Shown: positions 45,329 through 54,317, counted from the first letter of the stretch. The stretch is DNA of 64,000 nucleotides from Atlantibacter hermannii (GCA_900635495.1 LR134136.1:1-64000); one strand, 5' to 3'. A program made the numbers and translations. The notes: generated from the sequence alone by a model not told the origin.

Positions 45329-45496
45329 ATGACTCAGCATCGTGGCGGTTCAGGTAATTTTGCAGAAGATAAACAACGTGCTTCTGAGGCCGGCAAAAAA
45401 GGCGGCCAAAATAGCGGCGGTAATTTCAAAAACGACCCGCAAAAAGCATCCGAAGCGGGTAAAAAAGGCGGTAAAAGCAGCGGCGGTAGCCGTTAA
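45329..45496 (+). CDS. YciG-like KGG stress protein
   Basis: A 55-residue, glycine- and lysine-rich protein made of two KGG repeats (ASEAGKKGGQNSGGNFKND and ASEAGKKGGKSSGGS). It matches the YciG/con-10 stress-induced family, whose members in E. coli are RpoS-dependent. ATG 45329 with GAGGA upstream is preferred. The in-frame ATG at 45293 adds a non-conserved tail. It is followed by a hairpin and a YciF-like gene, an association also seen in the E. coli yciGFE cluster. Confidence 0.88.
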   Translation: MTQHRGGSGNFAEDKQRASEAGKKGGQNSGGNFKNDPQKASEAGKKGGKSSGGSR

Positions 45497-45610
45497 GCTG
45501 GATACGCCGGGGCATGAGAGCCCATTTTGAAATTAGCAGTCGTTTAATTACCTAATTAAATGAAGGTTATTTCTTATATCCGCTTAATTAATTATTAAGC
45601 GAAGCATACA

Positions 45611-45666
45611 AACGGTATCCCTTACGCAGTATTTTCGCGTTCAGTGAAAAGGGATGCCGTTTTTTA
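45611..45666 (+). terminator. Terminator or attenuator between the KGG and YciF-like genes
   Basis: AACGGTATCCCTT pairs with AAAAGGGATGCCGTT around a loop near 45624-45649, ending in six T residues. An AT-only inverted repeat (CGCTTAAT/ATTAAGCG) lies just upstream at 45581-45601. Read-through would link the two genes. Confidence 0.7.
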
Positions 45667-45716
45667 TGCTCCATAATTAACCGTAACGGTAAGCATAACG
45701 AGACGAGGAATATTTT

Positions 45717-46196
45717 ATGCCTTCAGTTAAGACGCTTGAAGACCTTTTTATTCATGAGCTGTCAGATATTTACAGCGCAGAGAAACAGATTACTCGTGCC
45801 CTTCCTAAAATGGCACGCGCAGCAACCGATAAAAATTTGAAAGCGGCATTTGAGGCCCACCTCGAAGAAACCCGCGGACAGATTGAGCGTATCGACCAGC
45901 TGGTAGAAGCAACCGAAGGGGTACGTATCCGTCGGATGAAATGCCATGCGCTGGAAGGCCTGGTCGAAGAAGCGCAGGAAATCATTGATTCTGTCGAAGC
46001 CGGCACCCTGCGTGATGAAGGTCTTATCGGCGCGGCACAAAAAGTCGAGCACTATGAGATCGCTTCCTACGGTACGCTGCGCACGCTGGCCATCAAACTG
46101 GGCTATAAAGAAGCAGCAAAACTGCTGGAAGAAACCCTCAATGAGGAAAAAGCCACCGATACCAAACTGACCGGTATCGCGGAAGGCAATAAGTAG
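45717..46196 (+). CDS. YciF-like ferritin-fold protein (DUF892)
   Basis: A 159-residue four-helix protein of the YciE/YciF family. KTLEDLFIHELSDIYSAEKQITRALPKM is the N-terminal signature. Glu and His residues that could bind a di-metal site are in HLEETRGQIERI and KVEHYEIASYGTLR. The family is linked to osmotic and envelope stress, and the exact function is unknown. It has ACGAGGAA before the ATG and its own terminator. Confidence 0.88.
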   Translation: MPSVKTLEDLFIHELSDIYSAEKQITRALPKMARAATDKNLKAAFEAHLEETRGQIERIDQLVEATEGVRIRRMKCHALEGLVEEAQEIIDSVEAGTLRDEGLIGAAQKVEHYEIASYGTLRTLAIKLGYKEAAKLLEETLNEEKATDTKLTGIAEGNK

Positions 46197-46204
46197 TGAC
46201 AAGC

Positions 46205-46231
46205 AGGCCTGCGTAAGCAGGCCGTTTTTTT
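46205..46231 (+). terminator. Terminator after the YciF-like gene
   Basis: GGCCTGC and GCAGGCC form the stem around GTAA, followed by GTTTTTTT. It lies 9 bp past the stop. On the other side the minus-strand gene at 46233 also ends here. Confidence 0.85.
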
Positions 46232-46232
46232 G

Positions 46233-46763
46233 CTATTTCCAGCCCAGCGTTTCAACAATCGCACGGCGATAAACCGTATCGATCTGTTCGGGTACGCTTT
46301 TGATGTAATCCTGCGCATGCTCCCGCGTTTCGCCCGTCAAACTGTCCAGATAAGCGATCGCTTCGGTTACGGTAGGCGCCCGGCCTTCCATCTCGGCGCT
46401 TTTAGGCGGTAATGCCGTCCATACCACGGCTTCAATTCCGTGTTCCTGCGCCCATTCCGCCAGCTCCCCTTCAGGCGTTTCATCAATGATAAGCAAGCCG
46501 ACTCCGTCGACGCGATCGTCGTCGATACCTTCTCGCTTACGCAATGCGTCGCAAGCCACGGTGACATCTTCAATATCCAGCCAGGCCCAGAGCACCTGAA
46601 CGGGCGCAGCGTTAACACAAATGACCGTTGCCAGTTCACCGCCGTCGCTGACGCGGGCGAATTCAATGGGCAGCATCGGGCCATCCGTGTGCCATTCACC
46701 AGCAACGGGGAGGTGTTGCGGTTTCCAGATAAGTGAGCCCCAGCCCAGACAGGCAATCTTCAT
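46233..46763 (-). CDS. Conserved hypothetical protein, possible gamma-glutamylcyclotransferase-like fold
   Basis: A 176-residue soluble protein that I do not recognise by name. The N-terminus MKIACLGWGSLIWKP resembles the YGSL loop of gamma-glutamylcyclotransferase-like proteins, where a substrate would bind. A conserved Glu in that fold may correspond to FARVSDGGE or EGELAEW. The acidic stretch DDDRVDGVGLLIIDETPEGE follows. Function assignment is a guess from one motif. Confidence 0.6.
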   Translation of the reverse strand: MKIACLGWGSLIWKPQHLPVAGEWHTDGPMLPIEFARVSDGGELATVICVNAAPVQVLWAWLDIEDVTVACDALRKREGIDDDRVDGVGLLIIDETPEGELAEWAQEHGIEAVVWTALPPKSAEMEGRAPTVTEAIAYLDSLTGETREHAQDYIKSVPEQIDTVYRRAIVETLGWK

Positions 46764-47262
46764 ATGTGGTCCCTGAAATTAGTCATCATTAGAAAACTGT
46801 AGCAAAGCTGAGCCGGTTGGTATCAGGAAAGACCTGGAAATAATGATGATGTTAAATCTTCAAACCGCTACGCCGTGGGTGATTGTGTTATCGGTAAGAG
46901 GGAATGGGCAGGGTAAAGTACGGCATTGACGATGATATTACCGTTTCGCTTTTCTCCTTCGTTCTGGCGATCCGTTGTTATAAGACGGGGAGAAAGCAGC
47001 CAGTGCCGTGAATCATCTGACGAATCGACGAATCACAGACAGCGTTAAAAAAATCCAGTGAGATCGCTTGCTGATTAACAAATGAATATTCCCGGGAGTG
47101 AGTATTTCATTTGGCTTAATTTTTTCGCCTTATTATCAATACGCCGCAATCACGGTAAATGTTAACCTCACATTGTTAGTGTATTTAAGTTGCCCATCGC
47201 TTCGACCCTCACCTAAGATAATAAAATGAATGATAGTAAAGTCGTATTGCAAGGGAAAAAAT
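46764..47262. other. Intergenic region without a recognisable gene
   Basis: About 500 bp, AT-rich towards the right end, before the GAF-domain gene. I find no ORF with coding character, no RNA gene and no clear hairpin. It probably carries promoters for both divergent neighbours. Confidence 0.5.
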
Positions 47263-48228
47263 ATGATATTTCCTGATAAGCCGCCCAATGAAACAGAACG
47301 CCTTAAATCACTTTACTTAATTGATTTACTGGATAAAAACAATGATGAGCGATTCGACAGGCTGACGCGGTTGATGAAGCTCACTTTTCACGTGCCCATT
47401 TCTGCTCTTAATCTTCTGGATCGGGAGCGGCAGTGGGTGCTGTCTGGCGCAGGGATAGATATCCGTGAAACGCCGCGTAATACCTCTTTTTGCGCCCATG
47501 CGATCCTGGCGGAAGGGGTATTTGTGGTGAAAGACGCCCTCAAAGATAAGCGGTTTCGCGACAACCCCTACGTGAAGGACAAACCGCACGTCCGTTTTTA
47601 TGCGGGTTATCCCGTGCGATTACCGGATGGCATGATCGCCGGCACACTTTGTATTGTTGACCATGTTCCTCGCGATTTTTCTATGGATGAAGCGAACGCG
47701 CTGATTGATTTTGCGGCGATTGTTGAGGATGAGTTTCTTATTATCAGCAAGGCGATGTCGGATAACGTCACTGACCTGATGAATAAACAAAGCTTTCTCA
47801 AACTCGGCCAAAGTCGCTTTGAAAAATTCACTAAATATGGACTGCCCTTTAGCCTTATTTATTTCGAAATCGATAATATTAAATCCATCCGGGATGTACT
47901 GGGTGATAGAGAGGCCGATTTTGTTCTGAAAAACTTCTCTGCTTATATTAAGTCGACGCTGAAAAAACACGATATTGGCGCGTATTTAGGGCAGGGGAAT
48001 TTTGCCGTGTTAATTGAACACGACACCGCGAATGCGGACGAGCAGTACCTTTTTAATCTGCAATGTTTTATGGACGATATTAATAAAAAGTCCACGAAAG
48101 CTTATCATATCAATTATGGTTACGGAATGACCAACTATGACCCTGCCGATCACCGTTCGCTGCTGATGATGCTGGAATCTGCCAGCAGAACCACCTATGC
48201 CGAGAAGCGGAGAAAAGAGCCGCAATAA
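47263..48228 (+). CDS. GAF-domain protein with degenerate GGDEF domain
   Basis: A soluble 321-residue protein, starting at ATG 47263 behind AAGGGA. Residues about 15-160 form a GAF sensor (NTSFCAHAILAEGVFVVKDA, VRFYAGYPVRLPDGMIAGTLC). Residues about 165-310 have the GGDEF fold, but the active-site motif reads GQGNF. It lacks the catalytic acidic residues, so it is unlikely to make c-di-GMP. It may bind nucleotide or act as a signalling partner. A complete GGDEF-EAL protein is encoded just downstream. Confidence 0.82.
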   Translation: MIFPDKPPNETERLKSLYLIDLLDKNNDERFDRLTRLMKLTFHVPISALNLLDRERQWVLSGAGIDIRETPRNTSFCAHAILAEGVFVVKDALKDKRFRDNPYVKDKPHVRFYAGYPVRLPDGMIAGTLCIVDHVPRDFSMDEANALIDFAAIVEDEFLIISKAMSDNVTDLMNKQSFLKLGQSRFEKFTKYGLPFSLIYFEIDNIKSIRDVLGDREADFVLKNFSAYIKSTLKKHDIGAYLGQGNFAVLIEHDTANADEQYLFNLQCFMDDINKKSTKAYHINYGYGMTNYDPADHRSLLMMLESASRTTYAEKRRKEPQ

Positions 48229-48286
48229 GCGGCTTTTAGATTAAATTTATCAATGATTTATCGGGTTTTTGTCCTGTAGTGTAAAA

Positions 48287-48314
48287 CCAGACAGCCACAG
48301 TGCTGGCTGTCTGG
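48287..48314. other. Perfect 11-bp hairpin between two signalling genes
   Basis: CCAGACAGCCA (48287-48297) pairs exactly with TGGCTGTCTGG (48304-48314) around a 6-nt loop. The T-run (TTTTAC) is on the minus-strand exit side, so as a terminator it would act on leftward transcription, for which no gene is present. On the plus strand it may end the GAF-GGDEF message by pausing. Confidence 0.55.
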
Positions 48315-48428
48315 AGATGATCCAGTTAGCAAAACAGAAAGCTGGCACCAAATAAAAATCCGTTTCTGCCGATACTGCCTCTGCGGGCTGTGCCTATTTC
48401 AGGCCAATGGACTCTCACCCGTTAAGAG

Positions 48429-51023
48429 ATGGGGAAAATGAACTGGCAGCGCTTCAACAAAGTAAGTAGTTTTTCAGGAGAAACCAGTGGCATAGTAAAG
48501 AAAAATTTTATTATTACCGCGGCGTTGCTGAGCAGTCTCTTTCTGGCGGCAATAGTGAGTCTCTTATATATCGCGGATAATCTTAATAATAAAGCAGACG
48601 CGCGCAGCAGTTTACTTTTGCAAAAAGCCCTCACTAACCGGCAGGAAAAGATACGCACCAATTTAATGGATAATGCCGACTGGGGCGAAGCGTATAATAA
48701 TTTGCACAAGCAGGTTAATGTTAAATGGGCATGGGACAGCCAGAACCTTGGTGAATCGCTTTACACGAATTACCAGTATGAAGGCGTATTTGTTTTGTCT
48801 CCCGCCGGGGAGACGCGCTATAGCGTCATTGAAGGGAATCTTGTCAGCCAGCCTTTCGAGAAATGGCTCAACCGGAACATCACCAAAGAACTTTTTAACG
48901 ACCTCTCACAAAGCCAGGGTAAAGCCGTCTCACGCCTTATGATGACCAACGGGCAACTCACCTTACTGGCGGCGGCCCGGATCACGTCGGGAGACGATGA
49001 AAGCATCACGCCGGTGGCGGGAGACGCCTCGGTACTGATTTTCGCCGACGTGTTAACGCCTGTTAAACTGGAGAGAATGGGCAACGAATACGGCATTCAT
49101 AATGCGCATACGTTCGGCAGAATGGAGCCGCACCTGAAAGGCGACTACCGGGAAGCTCAGCTTATTTTACCCATTGATAATGGCGATGTTCTGATTGAGT
49201 GGCGAAGTGACGATCCGGGCAGAGCGCTAATGAACCGGGAGCTGCCGTTAATCATCATTCTGATGTTATCGACCATTGCGTTTACCTGGTTGATGCGGCG
49301 TGGTGCGTTAATTAAAGCGCAAATGAATGACGAAAATGTTTTCCTGCTTGAGCAAAGCCGACAAGCGCTTACGGCAAGTGAACGACGCTTTCGCGACGTC
49401 ATCGAAGCCACCACCGACTGGATTTGGGAAGCGGACAGCGAGGCACGGCTAACGTGGTTATCCGACCGTTTTTCCGGCGTTACCGGTCATCATTCTGACG
49501 ACTGGCTTGGGCGGAACATGTTGGATTTCATCCACAGCGACAAAATCCTTTTTCATCACTGGCTGCTGAATCCGCAGACGAGCAGTAATTACACGCTCAA
49601 AAAGGCCCGCTATTTCTCAGCTCAGGGCCATCAGCGTTACTGCAATGTGGTGGCGAAGCGCGCCATTATGGATGATGGTTCTATGGGCTTTCGCGGTACG
49701 GTGACCGATGTCACTCTGGAAGTGGAGGCGCAGGAGCGTGCGGAGTATTTATCGCGGCATGATGAATTAACCGGCCTGCCAAACCGGGTCAGAATGAAAG
49801 AGTTTCTGGAAGGTGAGCTGCGTTCTTTACCCGATCCGGATCATCCCCTGGCCATGATCAGCCTCGACCTGGATAAATTCAAACCGGTAAATGATTTATT
49901 TGGCCACAATGCGGGCGACGCGTTACTCAATGAAGTCGCCAGCCGGTTGCGGTCCTGTACCCGTAAAATCGATCTGGTTGCCCGGCAGGGCGGAGATGAA
50001 TTTATCCTTATTCTGCCGGATATTTACGTGCGTAAAGACATAGAGACGCTTTGCCAGCGCATTGCCAGTGAAATAAGCCGGCCTTTTATCGTTAACGGCA
50101 ATGAAGTGTATATCAGCGTGAGTATGGGGATTGCACTGGCGCCTCAGGATGCAATGAACGCCAGCGATCTGATTCGGTTATCCGATATCGCGCTGTATAA
50201 AGCGAAAAATACCGGCCGCAATAACTGGGTGTTTTACGAACCCAACATGGGCGAGTATTTAATTCAGCGCCGGGAAATGGAAAAAGAGTTTCGTGAAGCG
50301 TTATGCACAGACCAGTTCCAGCTGGTTTATCAGCCCCGTTACGACATTAAAACCTCGCGTATCGCTGCTGTCGAAGCGCTGGTTCGCTGGCAGCATCCGC
50401 GTCTCGGTTTACTGATGCCGGATCAGTTCATCCCGCTTGCGGAAGAGACGGGCCTGATCGTTGCCATGAGTGATGTGGTGCTGGAGAAAGCCTGTAAAGA
50501 TATGGTGCATCTCTCGCCCGATTTGATTATTTCGGTCAATATTTCGGCGGTGGAGTTTAATACCCGTGGCCTGGCGAAACGGGTAAAGGCTGCGCTGCAA
50601 AAATCGGGGCTTAAACCGTCCCGGCTGGAATTAGAAATTACCGAAAACGTGACGATTTCCAATCCGGATATCACGCTGGAAACCATGAAGCAGCTGAAGG
50701 ATATCGGCGTGCGCTTTTTGATTGATGACTTTGGAACCGGCTACTCGGCATTAAGCTATCTGAAACGCTTCCCGTTCGACGGAATAAAGCTGGATAAATC
50801 TTTTGTGTTCGCCATGGAGGAATCGGAAAACGCCAAAATCATCGTTGAGAATATTATCGGCCTTGGCAAAGCCTATTCGCTGGCCGTCACCGCCGAAGGC
50901 GTGGAAACGGCGGATCAGTTGAAAAGGCTGAAACAATATCACTGTGACGAGGCGCAAGGGTATTTCATCGGGAAGCCTGTCGCGCTTGATGCGTTAAATT
51001 TAGACGTGGCATTTAGTGTGTGA
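48429..51023 (+). CDS. Membrane c-di-GMP protein with CHASE4, PAS, GGDEF and EAL domains
   Basis: An 864-residue inner-membrane sensor. TM1 is near residues 25-48, a periplasmic CHASE4-type domain spans about 50-270 (NLMDNADWGEAYNNL), and TM2 is near 275-290. A PAS domain follows at about 315-435, with GGDEF at about 440-600 and EAL at about 620-864. The cyclase site is intact (RQGGDEFILIL). The phosphodiesterase motifs EALVRWQHP, ENV, DDFGTGYS and the loop-6 region KLDKSF are present. Both activities are possible. ATG 48438 is an alternative start. Confidence 0.9.
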   Translation: MGKMNWQRFNKVSSFSGETSGIVKKNFIITAALLSSLFLAAIVSLLYIADNLNNKADARSSLLLQKALTNRQEKIRTNLMDNADWGEAYNNLHKQVNVKWAWDSQNLGESLYTNYQYEGVFVLSPAGETRYSVIEGNLVSQPFEKWLNRNITKELFNDLSQSQGKAVSRLMMTNGQLTLLAAARITSGDDESITPVAGDASVLIFADVLTPVKLERMGNEYGIHNAHTFGRMEPHLKGDYREAQLILPIDNGDVLIEWRSDDPGRALMNRELPLIIILMLSTIAFTWLMRRGALIKAQMNDENVFLLEQSRQALTASERRFRDVIEATTDWIWEADSEARLTWLSDRFSGVTGHHSDDWLGRNMLDFIHSDKILFHHWLLNPQTSSNYTLKKARYFSAQGHQRYCNVVAKRAIMDDGSMGFRGTVTDVTLEVEAQERAEYLSRHDELTGLPNRVRMKEFLEGELRSLPDPDHPLAMISLDLDKFKPVNDLFGHNAGDALLNEVASRLRSCTRKIDLVARQGGDEFILILPDIYVRKDIETLCQRIASEISRPFIVNGNEVYISVSMGIALAPQDAMNASDLIRLSDIALYKAKNTGRNNWVFYEPNMGEYLIQRREMEKEFREALCTDQFQLVYQPRYDIKTSRIAAVEALVRWQHPRLGLLMPDQFIPLAEETGLIVAMSDVVLEKACKDMVHLSPDLIISVNISAVEFNTRGLAKRVKAALQKSGLKPSRLELEITENVTISNPDITLETMKQLKDIGVRFLIDDFGTGYSALSYLKRFPFDGIKLDKSFVFAMEESENAKIIVENIIGLGKAYSLAVTAEGVETADQLKRLKQYHCDEAQGYFIGKPVALDALNLDVAFSV

Positions 51024-51112
51024 ATGCACGTCAGTGGATGGCGGTGCCAGGTTCCGTCGCCGTTTCTACTGAAGATTGTCGAGGCAGGCTGCGCGCCTGC
51101 CTCAGTGTATTG

Positions 51113-51421
51113 TCAGGCGGCTTTAAATGTATTCCCGATCTGGTTTAATGCGCGCTTCATTTCCGCGACGGTTTGGCGTGCGGAGTCTAGTTGAGTAAGC
51201 AGCGCTTCCTCCTGCGTATTCATCGCCACAAGCACCAGACAGCCCTCGCTAATTTTCACCGTGTAATGTTGGCCGGGTGCAAAACCCGCTTCGCATAGCC
51301 ATTTACCCGACAGGGTAATTTGCGGCGTGCTGGTATCGCCGCCTTGCGGTCTGTATCCCACAATAAGAGGTTTGTCTGTTCTGGTATTGCGGGTGGCTTT
51401 GGTAGAATGGGTGTTAGCCAT
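51113..51421 (-). CDS. symE: SymE-family type I toxin
   Basis: A 102-residue SymE-like protein with AbrB-like fold (KPLIVGYRPQGGDTSTPQITLSGKWL, then AGFAPGQHYTVKISEGCLVLV). In E. coli the SOS-induced SymE causes nucleoid condensation and is held down by the antisense RNA SymR. ATG 51421 lies six bases after AAGGAG. I find no LexA box in the 143-bp upstream gap. An extra C-terminal helix follows after residue 70. A hairpin GAGGCAGG/CCTGCCTC lies past the stop. Confidence 0.85.
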   Translation of the reverse strand: MANTHSTKATRNTRTDKPLIVGYRPQGGDTSTPQITLSGKWLCEAGFAPGQHYTVKISEGCLVLVAMNTQEEALLTQLDSARQTVAEMKRALNQIGNTFKAA

Positions 51422-51488
51422 GATCAACTCCTTGTAAGTTGGTGGTGGTTAGCTCCAGCCGGGTACTGGTAATACCCGGTTGGAGCGT
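51415..51488 (+). ncRNA. symR: Candidate SymR antisense RNA
   Basis: An extended -10 element TGGTAGAAT (51400-51408) on the plus strand would start an RNA near 51415, inside the symE start region. It would end at the 13-bp-arm inverted repeat 51452-51486 (GCTCCA-g-CCGGGTA against TACCCGG-t-TGGAGC). The length of about 74 nt, the antisense position over the symE ribosome-binding site and the U-poor 3' hairpin all match E. coli SymR. No expression data support it. Confidence 0.55.
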
Positions 51489-51564
51489 TAAAGAAAAAGG
51501 AATATTTTTTAACTATGAGTGTGTACCCATATTTAAATACTATGTTGAATGGAGAGGGCAAACA

Positions 51565-51762
51565 ATGGTCAAGCGGGATGCAAAACACTCTAAAAAAGGA
51601 CAGTCTCCAGCCTTTCAGATTCGGATTACCCCTGAATTAAAAGCGCAGTTTGAAGCGGCTGCAAAAGCGGAAGGGGTGAGTTTGGGAAACTGGTTTAAAA
51701 ACTTAGGAAGAAAGGAATTAATGAGGCTGGGCGTGATAAATACTGGCTCTAACGAATCCTAA
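51565..51762 (+). CDS. Small ribbon-helix-helix (HicB/Arc-like) protein
   Basis: A 65-residue basic protein. FQIRITPELKAQFEAAAKAEG is a ribbon-helix-helix core as found in HicB C-termini and Arc-type repressors, followed by VSLGNWFKNLGRKEL. ATG 51565 follows GGAGAGGG. The frame extends upstream to 51439 without conservation. No toxin gene is directly beside it. It could be an orphan antitoxin or plasmid/phage-derived regulator. Confidence 0.7.
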   Translation: MVKRDAKHSKKGQSPAFQIRITPELKAQFEAAAKAEGVSLGNWFKNLGRKELMRLGVINTGSNES

Positions 51763-51835
51763 AAATTCAAATAATATATAAATCACCCCAGACAATTTCT
51801 GTATATGAAGAATATGTCCTTTTACCTTTCCCAAC

Positions 51836-52385
51836 CTAATAGCCTTGAAATATCTTTTCCCCTTCGGCCTCTTTTAAACGCCGTTGCTCCTCAGCAAACC
51901 GAATATATTCCGCCTGAGCCTTATCCTCAGCCATCTTCTTGCTGATCTGTCCCGTACCCTGCAAAACATCACAGGCGGATTTTTCAGCCGCTCATCGTCC
52001 ATCACAAAACCTTTGACCAAATATTCCTGAAGCGTTTGGGTTGCCCACTGACGGAACTGTGTACCCCGCGTGGAGTGGACGCGATAAAACCAATGGCGAG
52101 AATTTTAGTTAATCTTACATATTGAATAATATGATTTTTAGGATCATTGGCAGTTGTTCGGTAAAACCGAACAACTGCATTCTCGTCGATTTTATCTTCT
52201 GCAAATATGTTCTTAATATGCTCGCTGACCGTTGCTTTGGCTGTGCCGTACAGTTTGTAGATCATTGCCTGAGAGAGCCACAGCGTATCGCTTTCGAATC
52301 GGCAATCAATACGCACTTTTCCGTCACGACTGGTAAACATAAGAAGCTCACCCACTGGGGGTTGCGTTAAATGTTTATCTTCCAT
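51836..52385 (-). pseudogene. Truncated and rearranged rhuM-family gene
   Basis: The N-terminal 100 residues (GELLMFTSRDGKVRIDCRFESDTLWLSQ, then AVVRFYRTTANDP) are RhuM-like. The frame then breaks near 52070. TQFRQWATQTLQEYLVKGFVMDDERLKNPP, in pieces, continues in another frame, and a RhuM-like tail (QISKKMAEDKAQ, ending IFQGY) follows in a third. The middle of the gene is missing. This is a decayed accessory gene at the left edge of the island DNA. Confidence 0.75.
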
Positions 52386-52487
52386 GTGCCGCCTCCGCTT
52401 TAACAGCGGCTAAAATGTATTAGTGGCTAAGTACGACAGAAAGCGGGCAGGCGTGGCGGGGAGAGCATTGCGCGCCACGCTACGTTC

Positions 52488-54317
52488 TCAATTTAAAAAA
52501 CGCTTAGGGAATATTCCTGTAGAACCTTCATAATTCAAGTCAATTAATTTGACATAATCATCGTTTTTAACTGCAAAACTTGGACCCTTATTCTCAATTA
52601 AAATAACTTGGACATTTAACTCTGTATCTATCAAATATTGATAAAATGCATCCGTCAATGATATGGGATTAACTTCTGATTTTTTAATTTCTCTTTTTTT
52701 ATCAAAGTGAGTTACCAGTGGGCTATCCAATAAGACAAAGCCTATCTGTGGATTATTTTTTTTAGCTAAACACTCTGCTAGAGAAATTACAAAACAAGCA
52801 TATATTACAGCGCGACTACCTTTTCCGTATAGAGACCTAGCTTTTCCATTGATGACAAAATCATATGAAACATCATCAAACACAACAATGTTTTCTGAGC
52901 TTGAATTAAATCTAATTGCGTTAAGTAAATCTTTGAACTCCTCAACCAGTTCATTGAGTTCATTGGGTTCTAAATTATCAAAAGTACTTGTGTCATAAAC
53001 ATCACTGTCGATGTCGTCGCCTTTAGATTCCAATGAGTTAATTATTTTATGCTTGGAGTAATCGGCTGAGAATACTTCTTTCAAACCATACAGATCATCC
53101 ATTTTTTTCTTGGAAAGCTTTAAATCAATATTGTGCAATTGTTCATAGCTTTCCATTTCTATATCTAATATTTTTAAGCTATCACCAATGGATTCTTTTA
53201 CATGTTCTAATTCTTTTTCGTTAGACTTTATTGAATTGATTAATCCGTTAAGTTGAGACCCTATTTTTTTATACTCTGCAATACATGATGAGTGATATTG
53301 TTCATAACTTATTTCTGAGGATTTATTTATTGTGTGGCCACAGTTATCACATAATTCGTCAACAAAGTTATCTAAGAAGAATGCTGCCTGTGAAATCGAA
53401 TCAATTCTCTGCAAATCAGAAAGGTAACATTCCCTAAGCATTGAGAATCTATTTATTAGCATTGATAAGTAACTTTCTCTTTTTTGCAAATGAGAAATCT
53501 CATCCTTTATATCATTTATCAGTTCTATTTTTTCACTATAATTCTCAAGCAAAGCATCAATTTCATGAGCCACGATCTCAAGCTGTTCTTCAATATTTAT
53601 CAATTCATCGTGTATTTCTATCAATGTCATATGAGGGTAAGTCAACCCTCTGCTTATTTCTTCAATTAATTTCTTTACTTGTTTTTTTAAAAAACCTTTC
53701 GCTTTCTTATTAGGTTTTTCTTCGCCAATTAATGCATCATCTCTTTGTGTTAGTAAAAACTTGAATTCTGACTTGCTCTTGGTTTGTTCTGTATACTGCT
53801 CAGAAAGCAGCAATGGTTTTCCAGTCAATATTCTAATTTCATCTATACAAAAGAAATTAAAAACACTTCCTAAATTAAAACTGTTGACTCCCCCACTATT
53901 ATTTACCCTGACTTTGGCTTTTTTAAATTGTAGTTTGTCATAAAAAATTGAGTTGAAACTATTTTTAGAGTTGCTGCTTTTTACTATTTTTTGAATGAAG
54001 GTGGTTGAGTCTATCATGTCCCCCCATCCAGAATACAGTTTGTATTCACTATTATTATGTAGGTCTCTTTCAATAGAATATGGTTTACCTCCAATAGAAA
54101 ATTCTATATGAGCGCTATCATAATCTCTCGCCTCATTAATACCAGCATTCTCAAAATCATTATGGCCAAAAAGATAGCGAATCAAGTTATAAAAGTAGGT
54201 TTTCCCTGAATCAGAACCACCAGTTATAATTGTAAGCTTTTGGCCAAATTCAATTAAAACAGGAGGGACAATGCTTCCTTTTATTACTACTCTTTTAATT
54301 TTAAAGTAATGGTTCAT
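52488..54317 (-). CDS. SMC/Rad50-like ATPase of a three-component (ABC-3C-type) system
   Basis: A 609-residue ABC-type ATPase. Walker A is GGSDSGKT at residues 33-40. A helical arm runs through about 205-435 with a CDNCGH zinc-knuckle-like turn at 323-326 and another Cys near 345. The C-terminal head has the signature-like YGKGSRAVIYACFV near 497-510 and Walker B IGFVLLDSP near 525-532. In ABC-3C systems such an ATPase is thought to control an effector after sensing invasion. It overlaps the middle gene by 17 bp. The DNA is AT-rich against the host. Substrate and trigger are unknown. Confidence 0.8.
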   Translation of the reverse strand: MNHYFKIKRVVIKGSIVPPVLIEFGQKLTIITGGSDSGKTYFYNLIRYLFGHNDFENAGINEARDYDSAHIEFSIGGKPYSIERDLHNNSEYKLYSGWGDMIDSTTFIQKIVKSSNSKNSFNSIFYDKLQFKKAKVRVNNSGGVNSFNLGSVFNFFCIDEIRILTGKPLLLSEQYTEQTKSKSEFKFLLTQRDDALIGEEKPNKKAKGFLKKQVKKLIEEISRGLTYPHMTLIEIHDELINIEEQLEIVAHEIDALLENYSEKIELINDIKDEISHLQKRESYLSMLINRFSMLRECYLSDLQRIDSISQAAFFLDNFVDELCDNCGHTINKSSEISYEQYHSSCIAEYKKIGSQLNGLINSIKSNEKELEHVKESIGDSLKILDIEMESYEQLHNIDLKLSKKKMDDLYGLKEVFSADYSKHKIINSLESKGDDIDSDVYDTSTFDNLEPNELNELVEEFKDLLNAIRFNSSSENIVVFDDVSYDFVINGKARSLYGKGSRAVIYACFVISLAECLAKKNNPQIGFVLLDSPLVTHFDKKREIKKSEVNPISLTDAFYQYLIDTELNVQVILIENKGPSFAVKNDDYVKLIDLNYEGSTGIFPKRFLN

